The notes: generated from the letters alone by a model not told the origin. Shown: positions 17,308-26,637, numbered from the stretch's first letter. The stretch is DNA of 53,346 nt from Verrucomicrobiota bacterium (GCA_018239665.1 JAFEGV010000007.1:1-53346), one strand, 5' to 3'. Numbers and translations: made by a program.

Positions 17308-20300
17308 ATGTCGTCGACATCATCCGTTTCTCCCGTTTCCATCCCGCAAACCAGCAGCAGCTCAACTGATCCCATGCCCGATAGGCTTCAAGCTGCGGCA
17401 GAACTAGGCAAGTACTTTTATCCCTCAGATAGAGATGTATTGAACTGTGGAATTCCTCTATTAACCCTTTTTACAAAACGAGTCTTTGACATCTGTCATA
17501 TAGCTAATCAAACGAATCCCCACTTTTTCCCATCAATGATCAAAGGTCTATCGGAAAACAGCCCTGGCCAAAAACACCGGTATATTCATTATTTTTCCAA
17601 TCTCCCTATGAAAACGGGCGAAGGAGATCTCCAATGTCGAAATACAGCCATCATGTACATATTTTGTCGGTTTCTTTCCGATGCAATCGCCGATGAGCCT
17701 TCCCAAGAAACTGATTTTTCAGAACTCATCTATCTGATGGAAGCCTTTACCAAATTCTATGAGAATGAACTGTCAACCTTTATAATCAATTCACAACTCT
17801 GCCAAGAAGAATTCCGCAAGCAAGGACTCCTTGTTCCCGATAAGATCAAAAAAACGGTTGAGAAGGGCATAAAAAATATCCAAGGCGTTATCAATTTCTT
17901 CAAACTATCATCAAGGGCGTTAGAATTTAATGATTTAGACCTCCTAAAAAAAACCCCTTTGGAAATTGGACTCGACATAGGCCCATTCACAAAGAGGCTA
18001 CAATATAGAAGCATATTCAATAACTTAATCGAAGTTTTTCTGATCTTAAACGATTTTCACTATATCCGTGCAGCACACACAGATTTCTCTCAATCTACAC
18101 CTATTTTTTTGAAGAAACAGATCTTTTTAGAAACAAATCTGAAAAACTTTCGCCGTATGTTGGAACTAAATAAGACGATTTCTTATGCATCCAAAGTTGA
18201 ACTTTTCTCCCATATTAGCCGCTACACCAACAGAATTTTCAATAATAACAAGCAGATCACTCTTGTGGAACAGCGTATGTTTTCCGAGGATCCTTTAGAA
18301 TTCTATAAAGGTGTCGTTGCTTCTTTAAAAGCTCAAGCAATTGCTGGAGTGAATGTTTCTTGGAACAATAAAAAGGATACGGAAGAAAGCTACATAGATC
18401 TCTATCCTCCAACTAGCGATATACCTGTTTTTCCCGAATATGCAGAAGAAAACCGTGAAACGATTCAAAATTTTATACCCCGCTTACGGGAAGCAGTAGG
18501 ATTTATCTCAGCGAAAAGCGATCAGATCAAAAAAGACCTTTTAATATGCCAATACGCTCCTTACTTTATCCTAAAAGGGGATGTTCCTGCATTGGTTGGG
18601 CGCATACAAACAGCCAGAGGAAACCAAGCTAAAATTGATGCCATCATTTATAGAGAAATCAAGAAATTTTCCCGCGAAGCAAATCCTGCAACTGGATCCA
18701 GCCAAGAAGCAAGAATTTCAATAGCATCACAAAATGAATTCGATCAACTAGAGGAAATATTCTGCAGCGTAAGAAAAATTCCCAAGGCATTATTTAGCTG
18801 TCAGATTGAACGTGCAGATGAATGGAGTTCCCATTTATTTCCTCACCCTTCTCAGCCAGTTCCCCTTCGACCTTCGCGAGTCCGCTTGCAACACCCAATC
18901 CCTTCAAGCGCTTTTTCCGAGCCGCAAGACTTCCCCTCTTTTCAACTTCCGGAACCTTCCAAAGTCGCAACAAGTTCAAACTCTTCCATTTCTACTTCAC
19001 CCTCGACAACTTCCCCTGTCGAAATAATCGCAAGCTCTTCCAATTCCGATCGGCAAGCGCCCTCTTTCTATGAGGAGCTTGAAGAGAGCCGCCGACTGCT
19101 GCAACGCTGGGTGAACAACCTTGCATCCTCGCGATCGCCAGTTACTCAATCCGCCTTGAAAAACTCTTTTGAACACTTCGATAACCTCTTAAGCGGTTTA
19201 CGCAGGATAAAGAATTTGTCGGAACGTCAGACCGTAACTCAAGGAGATTTATTTTCATTTGTGAATGACAGTGTGCGCCACTGCACCCTTGGCGTCGAGC
19301 AGCTGCTCTCCGCTTTATACCGGGAAACAAATGGAATTAAGACCAAAGAAGAGCTTGCCCCTCATCTAACCCATGACCTGTTCCAAATTCTGCATAACTG
19401 CAACATGGGACATGGGGACCTTCCCCGCGACGTGAGAAAATGGTTAGGAGAGATCAATCATGGAGAAACTACCGTTCGCGATATCAATCTCTATTCCGAA
19501 GACGATACTGTCCTGCAGAACCTCCTTCGCGCCAGCCGCCGCTTGTCAGAGGTTTCGGGATCCGCCTCCTCTTCAACAGAGACTTCGAACGATGGCGCCC
19601 CTCTCTTTGAAGCCTTATTCGACTACTTAAGTCCTCTTGGAAAGCTTCTTCAAACTATACAAGACAGGTTCCCTGTCAAAAAATCGATGGCTCAAGTTCG
19701 ATTGGAAGAGCCTCTAACAAACCTTATCGATTCGTTTTGTTCTCAAATGGAACAGGTCGCGGTCGCTCCTTCGCAACCTTTATCGGAGGAAGGCCCTTAT
19801 GCCCAACTCAAAGAAATCCGCTCTCTTTTCCTCGCGCAACTTTCTACTGAACCAAGACCTATTTTAGACAATATCCTCGAGAACTTATTGGTCCATTTGC
19901 AAACGCAGATGAAGTCCCACTCCCATTTGGAACCGATCGAAGCTTCCTTGCATCTCGGAAATGTCCTGCTTCTGAACCAATTGATTGTAGAAGCTGTTTT
20001 GATCGATTCCGTGCGCTCTAAAATGATCGACTTGAGCTACGAAGAGGAGAACCAGCACGATCTTTTTGCCTTCGTGCAAAAACTGCAGATCGAGAAAGGC
20101 TTTTCCAAAGAAGAGCTGGATTTTCTTAAGTCAGGCAAAACAAGCCGGCAGTTCATCCGCTACCCTGCTTCTTATTCAAAACCGCGATCATCTAAAGCTC
20201 CCCTTTCGAGGCTCGACAAGATGCTCGACCTATTGACATGGGGCCGCAAGCTCGCCAATAAGCAGACGGCAAAAGAAGATCTGCACGGGTTCACATCCGC

Positions 20301-20397
20301 AAATCCCGCAGACGCTAAAAAGCTGCGAGAAGTTCAAGTCTTTGCAGCAAACGATATCGAACTGATGTGCTCAGTTGTCAAAAAGGTCTTGGGGTAG
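17308..20397 (+). CDS. large protein of unknown function with HEPN-like repeats, paralogue 2
   Basis: This 1029-residue tandem paralogue follows after 29 bases and has AAGGA before its ATG. It aligns along the full length with paralogue 1: weakly in the N-terminal half, with a Ser/Thr/Pro-rich linker around residues 510-590, and strongly in the C-terminal ~400 residues. The two HDLF-type segments (THDLFQILHNCNMGHG and QHDLFAFVQKLQIEKG) are both present, the second again ending in FIRYPASYSKP. DNA 20134-20216 is identical to 17015-17097, far above the surrounding similarity. The stop lies two bases from the convergent gpsA stop. Function unknown. Confidence 0.7.
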   Translation: MSSTSSVSPVSIPQTSSSSTDPMPDRLQAAAELGKYFYPSDRDVLNCGIPLLTLFTKRVFDICHIANQTNPHFFPSMIKGLSENSPGQKHRYIHYFSNLPMKTGEGDLQCRNTAIMYIFCRFLSDAIADEPSQETDFSELIYLMEAFTKFYENELSTFIINSQLCQEEFRKQGLLVPDKIKKTVEKGIKNIQGVINFFKLSSRALEFNDLDLLKKTPLEIGLDIGPFTKRLQYRSIFNNLIEVFLILNDFHYIRAAHTDFSQSTPIFLKKQIFLETNLKNFRRMLELNKTISYASKVELFSHISRYTNRIFNNNKQITLVEQRMFSEDPLEFYKGVVASLKAQAIAGVNVSWNNKKDTEESYIDLYPPTSDIPVFPEYAEENRETIQNFIPRLREAVGFISAKSDQIKKDLLICQYAPYFILKGDVPALVGRIQTARGNQAKIDAIIYREIKKFSREANPATGSSQEARISIASQNEFDQLEEIFCSVRKIPKALFSCQIERADEWSSHLFPHPSQPVPLRPSRVRLQHPIPSSAFSEPQDFPSFQLPEPSKVATSSNSSISTSPSTTSPVEIIASSSNSDRQAPSFYEELEESRRLLQRWVNNLASSRSPVTQSALKNSFEHFDNLLSGLRRIKNLSERQTVTQGDLFSFVNDSVRHCTLGVEQLLSALYRETNGIKTKEELAPHLTHDLFQILHNCNMGHGDLPRDVRKWLGEINHGETTVRDINLYSEDDTVLQNLLRASRRLSEVSGSASSSTETSNDGAPLFEALFDYLSPLGKLLQTIQDRFPVKKSMAQVRLEEPLTNLIDSFCSQMEQVAVAPSQPLSEEGPYAQLKEIRSLFLAQLSTEPRPILDNILENLLVHLQTQMKSHSHLEPIEASLHLGNVLLLNQLIVEAVLIDSVRSKMIDLSYEEENQHDLFAFVQKLQIEKGFSKEELDFLKSGKTSRQFIRYPASYSKPRSSKAPLSRLDKMLDLLTWGRKLANKQTAKEDLHGFTSANPADAKKLREVQVFAANDIELMCSVVKKVLG

Positions 20398-20399
20398 GT

Positions 20400-21398
20400 T
20401 CAGAGATGCTCTTCTTTGATAGCGCGCTGCAAAAGCGATTTGACGGCATCCCGAGGATTGAGGCCTTCATATAAAATAGCGTAGATCGCTTTAGTGATCG
20501 GCACTTCGATATGCGCCTTTTGCGCAAGCTGAAGCGCTGAAACACAGGTGTAGGCCCCTTCAACGACCATGCCGATCTGTTCTTGGGCTGCCTGAGATTC
20601 AAGGCCGTCTGCAATCAATCTTCCGAACATGTAGTTGCGGCTGAGCTTCGACAGACAGGTCACGCAGAGGTCTCCAAGACCGGAAAGGCCGTTGAGGGTT
20701 TCCGGGTTGCATCCCTTTGTGATCGAAAGCTTGCGGATCTCATGAAGACCACGTGTCATCAGAGCGGCTTTTGTGTTGTCTCCAAAACCGAGGCCATCGG
20801 AAATGCCGCAGGCAATCGCAATGATATTTTTCATCGCGCCGCCAAAGGCAACCCCATTGACGTCAGCGTTGGGATAGATACGGAAATAAGGCGTTGTGAA
20901 GATATCGACGATCTGGTGCATCACTTGGGGATCGTACGATGCGCAGACGATGGAAGTGGGAAGCTTATGGATCACCTCTTCGGCATGGCTGGGCCCGCTT
21001 AAGCAGCAGATCGACTTGCGGCTCTCTTCGCCTAAAACTTGGATCACCACTTCCGGCAAAAGCAGTCCGCTGTTTTGTTCGATCCCTTTTGAAGTGATCA
21101 CGATCGGACATTTTACGCCGCCAAATGCCAGCACTTGCTCAAAAACGGGGCGGATCCCTTTGGATGTCACCGATTCGACCACAAGCTCTGCGCCGGCGAT
21201 CGCTTCTTTCAGATCGCTCGTAAACACGACCTTGTCATCTGCTTTGTAACGAGGCAGTTTGGGGTGTTCCCGTCTTTTGCTCAATATTTTCGAGGTCTCA
21301 GGATTCGATGACCATAACATCACCTCATTCCCATTTGAAGCGAGCAAAGAAGCTAGGCAAAACCCCCAGGTGCCGGCACCAAGGTAAGCAATACGCAT
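20400..21398 (-). CDS. gpsA: glycerol-3-phosphate dehydrogenase [NAD(P)+]
   Basis: This cytoplasmic enzyme reduces dihydroxyacetone phosphate to sn-glycerol 3-phosphate for phospholipid synthesis. The 332 residues start with the Rossmann motif YLGAGTWGFCLASLLA (residues 4-19) and contain the catalytic-site region GAMKNIIAIACGISDGLGFGDN, LMTRGLHEI, LSGLGDLCVTC and MVVEGAYTC expected of GpsA. Length is normal. It lies next to the UDP-sugar pyrophosphorylase gene, an arrangement also known in Chlamydia, but a 203-base gap holding a palindrome separates them. Confidence 0.96.
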   Translation of the reverse strand: MRIAYLGAGTWGFCLASLLASNGNEVMLWSSNPETSKILSKRREHPKLPRYKADDKVVFTSDLKEAIAGAELVVESVTSKGIRPVFEQVLAFGGVKCPIVITSKGIEQNSGLLLPEVVIQVLGEESRKSICCLSGPSHAEEVIHKLPTSIVCASYDPQVMHQIVDIFTTPYFRIYPNADVNGVAFGGAMKNIIAIACGISDGLGFGDNTKAALMTRGLHEIRKLSITKGCNPETLNGLSGLGDLCVTCLSKLSRNYMFGRLIADGLESQAAQEQIGMVVEGAYTCVSALQLAQKAHIEVPITKAIYAILYEGLNPRDAVKSLLQRAIKEEHL

Positions 21399-21552
21399 AC
21401 AAGTCCTATTGGTAAGAGGGGATCAAAAACCGATTTTGGAGACCAAATTCGAATTTTGAAGCTCCCCTGCAAAACATCATCATATCAAAAAAAGGATTTC
21501 TGATCCTATCCCAGTCATCATTTTCGTCGATTTTTTGGTTCTTTATTCATTC

Positions 21553-21602
21553 GATCTCTTGCATAAGCCCATTCGCCTGGCAACGCGGATATGCAAGAGA
21601 TC
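21553..21602. repeat. palindromic dispersed element, family 3, copy 1
   Basis: GATCTCTTGCATA (21553-21565) and TATGCAAGAGATC (21590-21602) form a perfect 13-bp stem around a 24-base loop containing CCCATTCGCCTGGCAA. The same loop text and a related stem recur at 51223-51275. The right arm ends at the first base of the minus-strand stop codon (21602-21604), so the hairpin forms directly behind the coding sequence and may act on the mRNA 3' end. No T-run follows. Confidence 0.8.
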
Positions 21603-22960
21603 TATTCAACGTAAGCAACAGAAGGCAGCTCTTTGCCTTTCCACTGCGCAGCAAGATCGGGGGTCGGATAATAAAAGGAGGGGTGGAGCTCAAACGGCGT
21701 TGGAGGAGAAGGAAGACCGGAAAGGGTCGAATAAATGTGCCTGTCGAATGCAAGCAGCGCCTCTTGCACTGTTTGCAAACTTTTCTCTCCGCTTGCATTT
21801 TTCAAAGGTGCGTAGGATAGATCGCGAGGGTAAAGGAGGACTTCGACGCGACGGGCAAATGGGAGGAGGTCAAAAATGAATGTCTCATACTTCCAGACTT
21901 TGGCAAGTTCGATGCAGCTCCCTTGGGCCGTTCCAAGCAAGACTGGCGCTTGTTTGCGCGCCAAATGCAGAGGAAGGACGCACTCGGGATCGGTTGCAAT
22001 CTGCTTGATGAAGTCCGTATGAAAGGAAAAAAGGCTTGTGTTGGCAATCGAAAAGCGGGGCGTTCCATCCGAGTTCAGCGCCAACCTATCGGCATCGCTC
22101 AGCTCCGAATACTCGACAACGCAGGTTTTCCCTTCTCTGGAAACGACAACTCCCATCTTTTCGTTAGCCGAAGCCCGCGGAACGGTTTTAACGATCGCAT
22201 CGGCCTGCTTGCAGCAGTGGAAACCTATCAGCTCTGCATCAAACGGATCTGCCAAAGGGTTATCGACTAAGATGACATTCACATACTCAACGCCATCTGC
22301 GCGCCATTGATCATATAGGCCGGTCCGATACAGCAGATGGAGCGCATTACCATTTCCATCGGGGCCTTCTGCAAGTTTGCCCGGCCTTTCCAAAAGCCAA
22401 TTTCCCCGATCATCGCAAAAGGGTAAAACAGACTGTTCAAAAAAATGGAGATGGGAACTTGGAAGATTAAAGTTGCGATGGGCCTCAAAAAACTCTTTCG
22501 TCGCATCGTGATTGAGCGGAGATGTCATGATCGCTAAATGCAAAGGCCTTCCTGCGCGCAGCGATGCGCTGCGGCTCCGTTCGGAAAACAGCTGAAAAAG
22601 GCTTTTCCCTTTGATGGGTGAAACGGAAACAGCGCCCTTGGGTCCGTTGACGCCAAGCCGCGATCCTTGTCCGCCCGCTAAAATCAGGCATGCCACTTTC
22701 CCTTGGCGGACCAACTCAACTCCCAGCGCTCGATCGGCGTCCGATCCGGCGCGGGAATAATTCTGGACCGGTTCGAAAGGATGCTGCGGACTTGTTTTGG
22801 AAAACAAGAGGTCGTGCTGCCGCTTAAGAAGCGTTCTGTCGTATTTGCGAACCTGCTGCCCGAATTGCGTTTTTTTCTCTTGCGGCAGACGTTCGTATCC
22901 TGCCAGGAGGTGCTTTTGCCGCAATTGCGCTAAGTGAGAAAGGACTGCATCTTCATTCAT
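21602..22960 (-). CDS. UDP-N-acetylglucosamine / UDP-sugar pyrophosphorylase (eukaryote-like UAP/AGX family)
   Basis: This enzyme makes a UDP-sugar from UTP and the sugar 1-phosphate. The 452 residues carry the nucleotide-binding motif CLILAGGQGSRLGVNGPKGA (about residues 80-100), the following SPIKGKSLFQLFSER, IMTSPLNHDAT, and the uridine-binding GNGNALHLLYRTGLYD, all in the order of the eukaryotic UAP family that chlamydiae are known to share. ATG 22960 is taken as start; an in-frame TTG at 22972 would overlap the stop of the upstream glycosyltransferase. It ends at palindrome 21553-21602. GlcNAc as substrate is the likeliest reading. Confidence 0.9.
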   Translation of the reverse strand: MNEDAVLSHLAQLRQKHLLAGYERLPQEKKTQFGQQVRKYDRTLLKRQHDLLFSKTSPQHPFEPVQNYSRAGSDADRALGVELVRQGKVACLILAGGQGSRLGVNGPKGAVSVSPIKGKSLFQLFSERSRSASLRAGRPLHLAIMTSPLNHDATKEFFEAHRNFNLPSSHLHFFEQSVLPFCDDRGNWLLERPGKLAEGPDGNGNALHLLYRTGLYDQWRADGVEYVNVILVDNPLADPFDAELIGFHCCKQADAIVKTVPRASANEKMGVVVSREGKTCVVEYSELSDADRLALNSDGTPRFSIANTSLFSFHTDFIKQIATDPECVLPLHLARKQAPVLLGTAQGSCIELAKVWKYETFIFDLLPFARRVEVLLYPRDLSYAPLKNASGEKSLQTVQEALLAFDRHIYSTLSGLPSPPTPFELHPSFYYPTPDLAAQWKGKELPSVAYVE

Positions 22961-22968
22961 GTTGGACT

Positions 22969-23877
22969 TCAACTATAAAGTGTCTGGAAAACATGTTTGA
23001 CGGAAAGGGCGCGGAGGTCTCGTTTCTTAGGAGATAGCAGAGGGATATGGGTGAGATTGGGATTCGGCGAAGGGACCTTTTGCTTGAGGACGCCATGGCG
23101 CGGGTCCGCCCATAGCGAAACGATTCGGACTGGGAAGGAGCAATCGAGATAATAGCTCATCGCAAGAGGGCCCGAGTCGGGAAGGACAAGATATGTGCAG
23201 TGGTTCTTGATCAAAGAGAGGACGTCGTAGAGGCTTGTTTTCCCACGCAAATCGATGACCCCGGGAATCTCGATCGGAGGATTGGGACTGAATCCAAAGA
23301 GCAGGACCTGCCCGTTTTTTTCACGCGTCACTAATTCGAACAGCTCTTTCCAATAATCGAGCGGCCAGTTGCGATCGAACGAGGAGTAGAACGTCTCGGT
23401 CTGCACATGCACGCCGACGCAATGCTTATTCTTATCGATCGCGAATCGATCGCAGAGGGCATCCCACTTCGAGTGCCACTTCAACTTAGGGATAAGCGTT
23501 CCTCTTTGCCGAATCAGCCAGTTCGTTGGATCGGGCTTGTCTAAAATCACATCGAAATCGGAACGCTTCAACCCCAGTTTTTCTAAAGAATGGTCCAGAT
23601 CAAAAGGAACATGCCTCTTCCAGTCGGAATCTGCGAACACCTTGACATGGTCAAGAAGTTCAAATCCCTCTTTAAGGTCGGAGCGGGTTATATAGGTGAT
23701 CTCTGCATCGGGAAGAAATTCGCGGATCCGATAGTTGAGCCCATAAAGTCCCAAAGCAATATCGCCCATGCCGCGGTTCCAGCAGATCAAGATCCGCTTT
23801 TTGCCTTCTTTTTGCGCAAGCTTCAGGATCTGATCCAATGGATTGATCCCATATTTGCGCCACAAATGCTTAATCAT
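22969..23877 (-). CDS. glycosyltransferase family 9 (heptosyltransferase-like) protein
   Basis: The 302-residue protein has the two-lobed GT9 pattern: an N-terminal lobe with ILICWNRGMGDIALGLYGL (about residues 29-47), and a C-terminal nucleotide-binding lobe with VGVHVQTE, RNWPLDYWKELFELV, VLLFGFS, VIDLRGKTSLYDVLSLI and the hallmark VLPDSGPLAMSYYL (D254-S255-G256). Such enzymes add heptose or related sugars to LPS on the cytoplasmic membrane face. It stands between a WaaF-like gene and the UDP-sugar pyrophosphorylase; its stop is eight bases from the latter's ATG, so the two are probably co-transcribed. The donor sugar is not evident. Confidence 0.82.
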   Translation of the reverse strand: MIKHLWRKYGINPLDQILKLAQKEGKKRILICWNRGMGDIALGLYGLNYRIREFLPDAEITYITRSDLKEGFELLDHVKVFADSDWKRHVPFDLDHSLEKLGLKRSDFDVILDKPDPTNWLIRQRGTLIPKLKWHSKWDALCDRFAIDKNKHCVGVHVQTETFYSSFDRNWPLDYWKELFELVTREKNGQVLLFGFSPNPPIEIPGVIDLRGKTSLYDVLSLIKNHCTYLVLPDSGPLAMSYYLDCSFPVRIVSLWADPRHGVLKQKVPSPNPNLTHIPLLSPKKRDLRALSVKHVFQTLYS

Positions 23878-23935
23878 CGTTACCTCGACTTTGCAACTTT
23901 TTATGGCCCCTTGCCTCGCCTATTTGCCCCCTGAC

Positions 23936-24012
23936 GTTCGACCTGCGGTCGAACTAGGAGTTTATTTAACCAGGAAGGGGTTTCTAACCCCTCCCAGGTT
24001 AAATAAACTCCT
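23936..24012. repeat. composite palindromic element between two glycosyltransferase genes
   Basis: A small hairpin (GTTCGACC-TGC-GGTCGAAC, 23936-23954) is followed by a large one: AGGAGTTTATTTAACC (23956-23971) pairs perfectly over 16 bp with 23997-24012, and a nested AGGGGTT-TCT-AACCCCT stem sits inside. No T-run follows on either strand. No other full copy was seen in the window. Confidence 0.8.
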
Positions 24013-24064
24013 CAGATGGCAAATATCCCGAGGCCTTTGACCATAAACAGTCGCAAAGCCGAGG

Positions 24065-25135
24065 TTAGAGAGCCGTGATGTGAAGTTTTGAGCGTTTGCC
24101 ACTGAGCATTTTTTGAATGGCATGGTACACCTCGTCGGCTTCGATACGTTTCATGCATCGAAAATCGATCGGACATGTGCGCTGATAGCAAGGGGAGCAT
24201 TCGACATGCTTATGGATCACCGTTCCTGAACGATAAGGCCCCGTCACGATTTCACTGGTCGATCCAAACAGCGCGACGATCGGCGTTCCAACGGCGTCGG
24301 CAACATGCATCGGACCGGAGTCGTTGGTCAACAGGACATCGCATAAGCTAATGATGCTGACAAGCTCGCGCAGGGTTGTCGCCCCTGCCATGTTGATCAC
24401 TCTCGAAGAGAGCCCTTCACAGATCTCTCCGACTAAAGAAGCGGTTGCCTGATCGCCGAAAAAAACGAGATAAATGTCTTGGTCCTGCAACAAACGCTCA
24501 GCCACTTCTCGGAACCTCTCCGGGAGCCAGCATTTGGCCGAACCGTAAGTTGCGCCTGGGTTGATCCCCACGACGGTCGCACCTTCCGGAATCCCTCTCT
24601 GCCTGAGAAGCGTCGATGCGTCTGCGATCTCTTTTGGTGTCAAATGAAGGCGAGGAACGGTGTCCGATACGGGAATCCCTAAAGGCTCGAGGAGCATCTT
24701 ATAGGTCACAACCAGATGTTGGTTTTGAATGTTGTCGGGAAGGGGCATGCTGGAATTCAGAAGAAGTTTTCGACCGTTGCATTCGTAGCCTAGGCGATTG
24801 GCCACTTTTCCCTGCCAAAACCACCAAGCCGACGAAAACGAATGGGTCAAAAGGATGCCCAAGTCGTATTGCCCTTTGCGCAGCTTTTCAATAATGTTCT
24901 TCTTTTCGCTGCGGCGCCCAAAACCTGTCGCTTTGCTAAAGCAAAACAACTCATCGATCTCGGGGTCTTGGCGAAGAAGCTCGCAGATAGGAGAGCGGCA
25001 CATTGCTGTGATGCGGGCTTTAGGATATGCTTTTCTAAGGTCGGTCAGAATTGGGGTAGCCATCACCAGATCGCCAATCCAGTTTGGCATGCGAACGATG
25101 ATATTTTGAGGTTCTAATCTTTCAAGGGTCTGCAT
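24065..25135 (-). CDS. waaF: ADP-heptose:LPS heptosyltransferase II-like (GT9)
   Basis: The 356-residue protein resembles WaaF/RfaF: NIIVRMPNWIGDLVMATPIL (N-lobe active-site segment), ATVVGINPGATYGSAKCWLPE, VFFGDQATASLV, NMAGATTLRELVSIISLCDV and LLTNDSGPMHVADAVGTPIVALFG. WaaF adds the second heptose to the LPS inner core. Chlamydiae usually have a heptose-poor core, so the true sugar may differ. ATG 25135 was chosen; an in-frame TTG at 25162 is possible and neither has a strong ribosome binding site. It heads a minus-strand group of two GT9 genes and the UDP-sugar pyrophosphorylase, interrupted by a palindrome. Confidence 0.85.
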   Translation of the reverse strand: MQTLERLEPQNIIVRMPNWIGDLVMATPILTDLRKAYPKARITAMCRSPICELLRQDPEIDELFCFSKATGFGRRSEKKNIIEKLRKGQYDLGILLTHSFSSAWWFWQGKVANRLGYECNGRKLLLNSSMPLPDNIQNQHLVVTYKMLLEPLGIPVSDTVPRLHLTPKEIADASTLLRQRGIPEGATVVGINPGATYGSAKCWLPERFREVAERLLQDQDIYLVFFGDQATASLVGEICEGLSSRVINMAGATTLRELVSIISLCDVLLTNDSGPMHVADAVGTPIVALFGSTSEIVTGPYRSGTVIHKHVECSPCYQRTCPIDFRCMKRIEADEVYHAIQKMLSGKRSKLHITAL

Positions 25136-25470
25136 CAAACTCGCTTGGGTTTTACGATCCAAACATCAGCTATTAACCTCTTCAATTCATAACGACCTTG
25201 CCGCCGACATTCGACCTCTCGCCCCAACATCCAAAACGAGATAGCCAAAATTGAAAACAAAATCGAGCTTAACAGTACTTCGAGGTTGCTGTAATGTCAA
25301 CATCAAAGACCTCGGAATTTAAGCAAAAAGCTCCAAATTTCAGGAGGTCAAAGAGTAAGAAAATAGCATTTTTCTGGATTTTTCACACCACCTCTCTGAT
25401 TTAAATTATTTTTTACTTACCTGTTTTCGGACAACTTGATTAAACTAGGATTATTAACAATGAGCACCTC
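25136..25470. other. intergenic region between divergent waaF-like and ruvC genes
   Basis: This 335-base gap must hold promoters for both directions. The part next to ruvC is AT-rich (25380-25465). I could not fix a convincing -35/-10 pair. The only ORF of note is 36 codons (25294-25404), discussed under rejected items. Confidence 0.5.
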
Positions 25471-25992
25471 ATGCCCTCCCCGACCGATCAATCGACCATT
25501 CTTGGCATCGACCCCGGAACGCGCATAACAGGCTACGGCGTCATCAGACACACCCGGCATAGCTTCGAAGCCGTTGATTTTGGGTGTATCCGCCCCCCCA
25601 CTTCATTGGACGGGCCGCAGAAATACCTCATCCTTTTTAATGCGATCGAGTCGCTGCTGGACAAGTTTCAGCCCGATGCCGTTTCTGTCGAAACCCAGTT
25701 TGTCTATAAAAATGTCCAGAGCGCAATCAAACTTGGGATGGCGCGAGGGGTCGTCCTCCTTGCGGCGGCAAAGCGCAGCATCCCGATCTATGAATACGCG
25801 CCAAAAAAAGCAAAGCTAGCTGTCGTTGGAACAGGCACGGCCAGTAAAGAGCAGGTTCAAAAAATGGTGCAGTTTCTATTAAAATTACCTATGCTGCCTC
25901 AGCCTGAAGATGCAGCGGATGCCCTGGCTTTGGCCATATGCCATGCCAACACACGAAAAACAGTTTTAATCCAAGGGTCGTACCATGTTTGA
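25471..25992 (+). CDS. ruvC: crossover junction endodeoxyribonuclease RuvC
   Basis: RuvC resolves Holliday junctions in recombinational repair. The 173-residue protein has the acidic active site of the family: D14 (ILGIDPGTRITGYG), E74 (VSVETQFVYKNVQSA), and D147/D150 (PEDAADALALAICH). Length is normal. The ruvA start overlaps its end by eight bases, so the two are coupled; ruvB is not in this cluster. Confidence 0.97.
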   Translation: MPSPTDQSTILGIDPGTRITGYGVIRHTRHSFEAVDFGCIRPPTSLDGPQKYLILFNAIESLLDKFQPDAVSVETQFVYKNVQSAIKLGMARGVVLLAAAKRSIPIYEYAPKKAKLAVVGTGTASKEQVQKMVQFLLKLPMLPQPEDAADALALAICHANTRKTVLIQGSYHV

Positions 25993-26584
25993 ATACATCA
26001 AAGGAACACTTACCGAAGCCACTCCCTCCAAAGTCACCCTTGAGACCCATGGCGTTGGCTATCTGCTCTTTATTCCCCTTAATAATTATGCGAAATTGCC
26101 GAAAGTCGGCTCTCCGTTGACCCTTTACGTCTCAACAGTGATCCGTGAAGACTCTCATAAAAACTACGGTTTTTTAACAACGGACCAGCGCGACCTGTTC
26201 GAGAGCCTGATCGAAGTCTCCGGCATCGGGCCTAAAACAGCCCTTGCCCTATTAGGACACATGGAGATCAACGACTTGCAGTTTGCCATCGTCCAAGGCA
26301 ACACTCCGGCCATCTGCAAAATTCCAGGGATCGGCAAAAAAACTGCAGAGCGTCTTGTCATTGAACTAAGGGACAAAGTAAAAAAATTTGGCGACAAGTC
26401 CGGCTCCGACCATCCCCTCTCCTCATCGGGAGGCCAAGGGGTCATCGGCGACGCCATCTCCGCCCTCGTCAATCTCGGCTATAACCCTGTCCAAGCCCAA
26501 AAAGCGATCAAGGCCGCCTTGGGCAAGTCGGAGGAAGAGCCGGAGCTTGCCAAACTGATCACCAGCGCCCTCCGCTGCATTTAA
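25985..26584 (+). CDS. ruvA: Holliday junction branch migration protein RuvA
   Basis: RuvA binds the Holliday junction as a tetramer and recruits the RuvB motor. The 199-residue protein has the OB-like N-domain (MFEYIKGTLTEATPSKVTLE), two helix-hairpin-helix motifs (VSGIGPKTALALL and IPGIGKKTAERLVIEL) and the flexible linker plus C-domain III (GDAISALVNLGYNPVQAQKAI) that contacts RuvB. Overlap with ruvC indicates one transcript. A palindromic repeat starts 53 bases after its stop. Confidence 0.97.
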   Translation: MFEYIKGTLTEATPSKVTLETHGVGYLLFIPLNNYAKLPKVGSPLTLYVSTVIREDSHKNYGFLTTDQRDLFESLIEVSGIGPKTALALLGHMEINDLQFAIVQGNTPAICKIPGIGKKTAERLVIELRDKVKKFGDKSGSDHPLSSSGGQGVIGDAISALVNLGYNPVQAQKAIKAALGKSEEEPELAKLITSALRCI

Positions 26585-26637
26585 GCCAGAAGCTGCTGTT
26601 GAACTAGAAGAAGATATCCTGTATTATCCTTGGGCAA

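Noticed and set aside
21445..21456. 12-bp palindrome AAATTCGAATTT upstream of gpsA
   Set aside because: Perfect but short and A/T-rich; expected by chance at this size and not clearly placed relative to a promoter.
25294..25404. 36-codon plus-strand ORF (MSTSKTSEF...) with GAGG eight bases upstream
   Set aside because: Short, basic, no recognisable motif, and placed in a divergent promoter region; could be checked by ribosome profiling.
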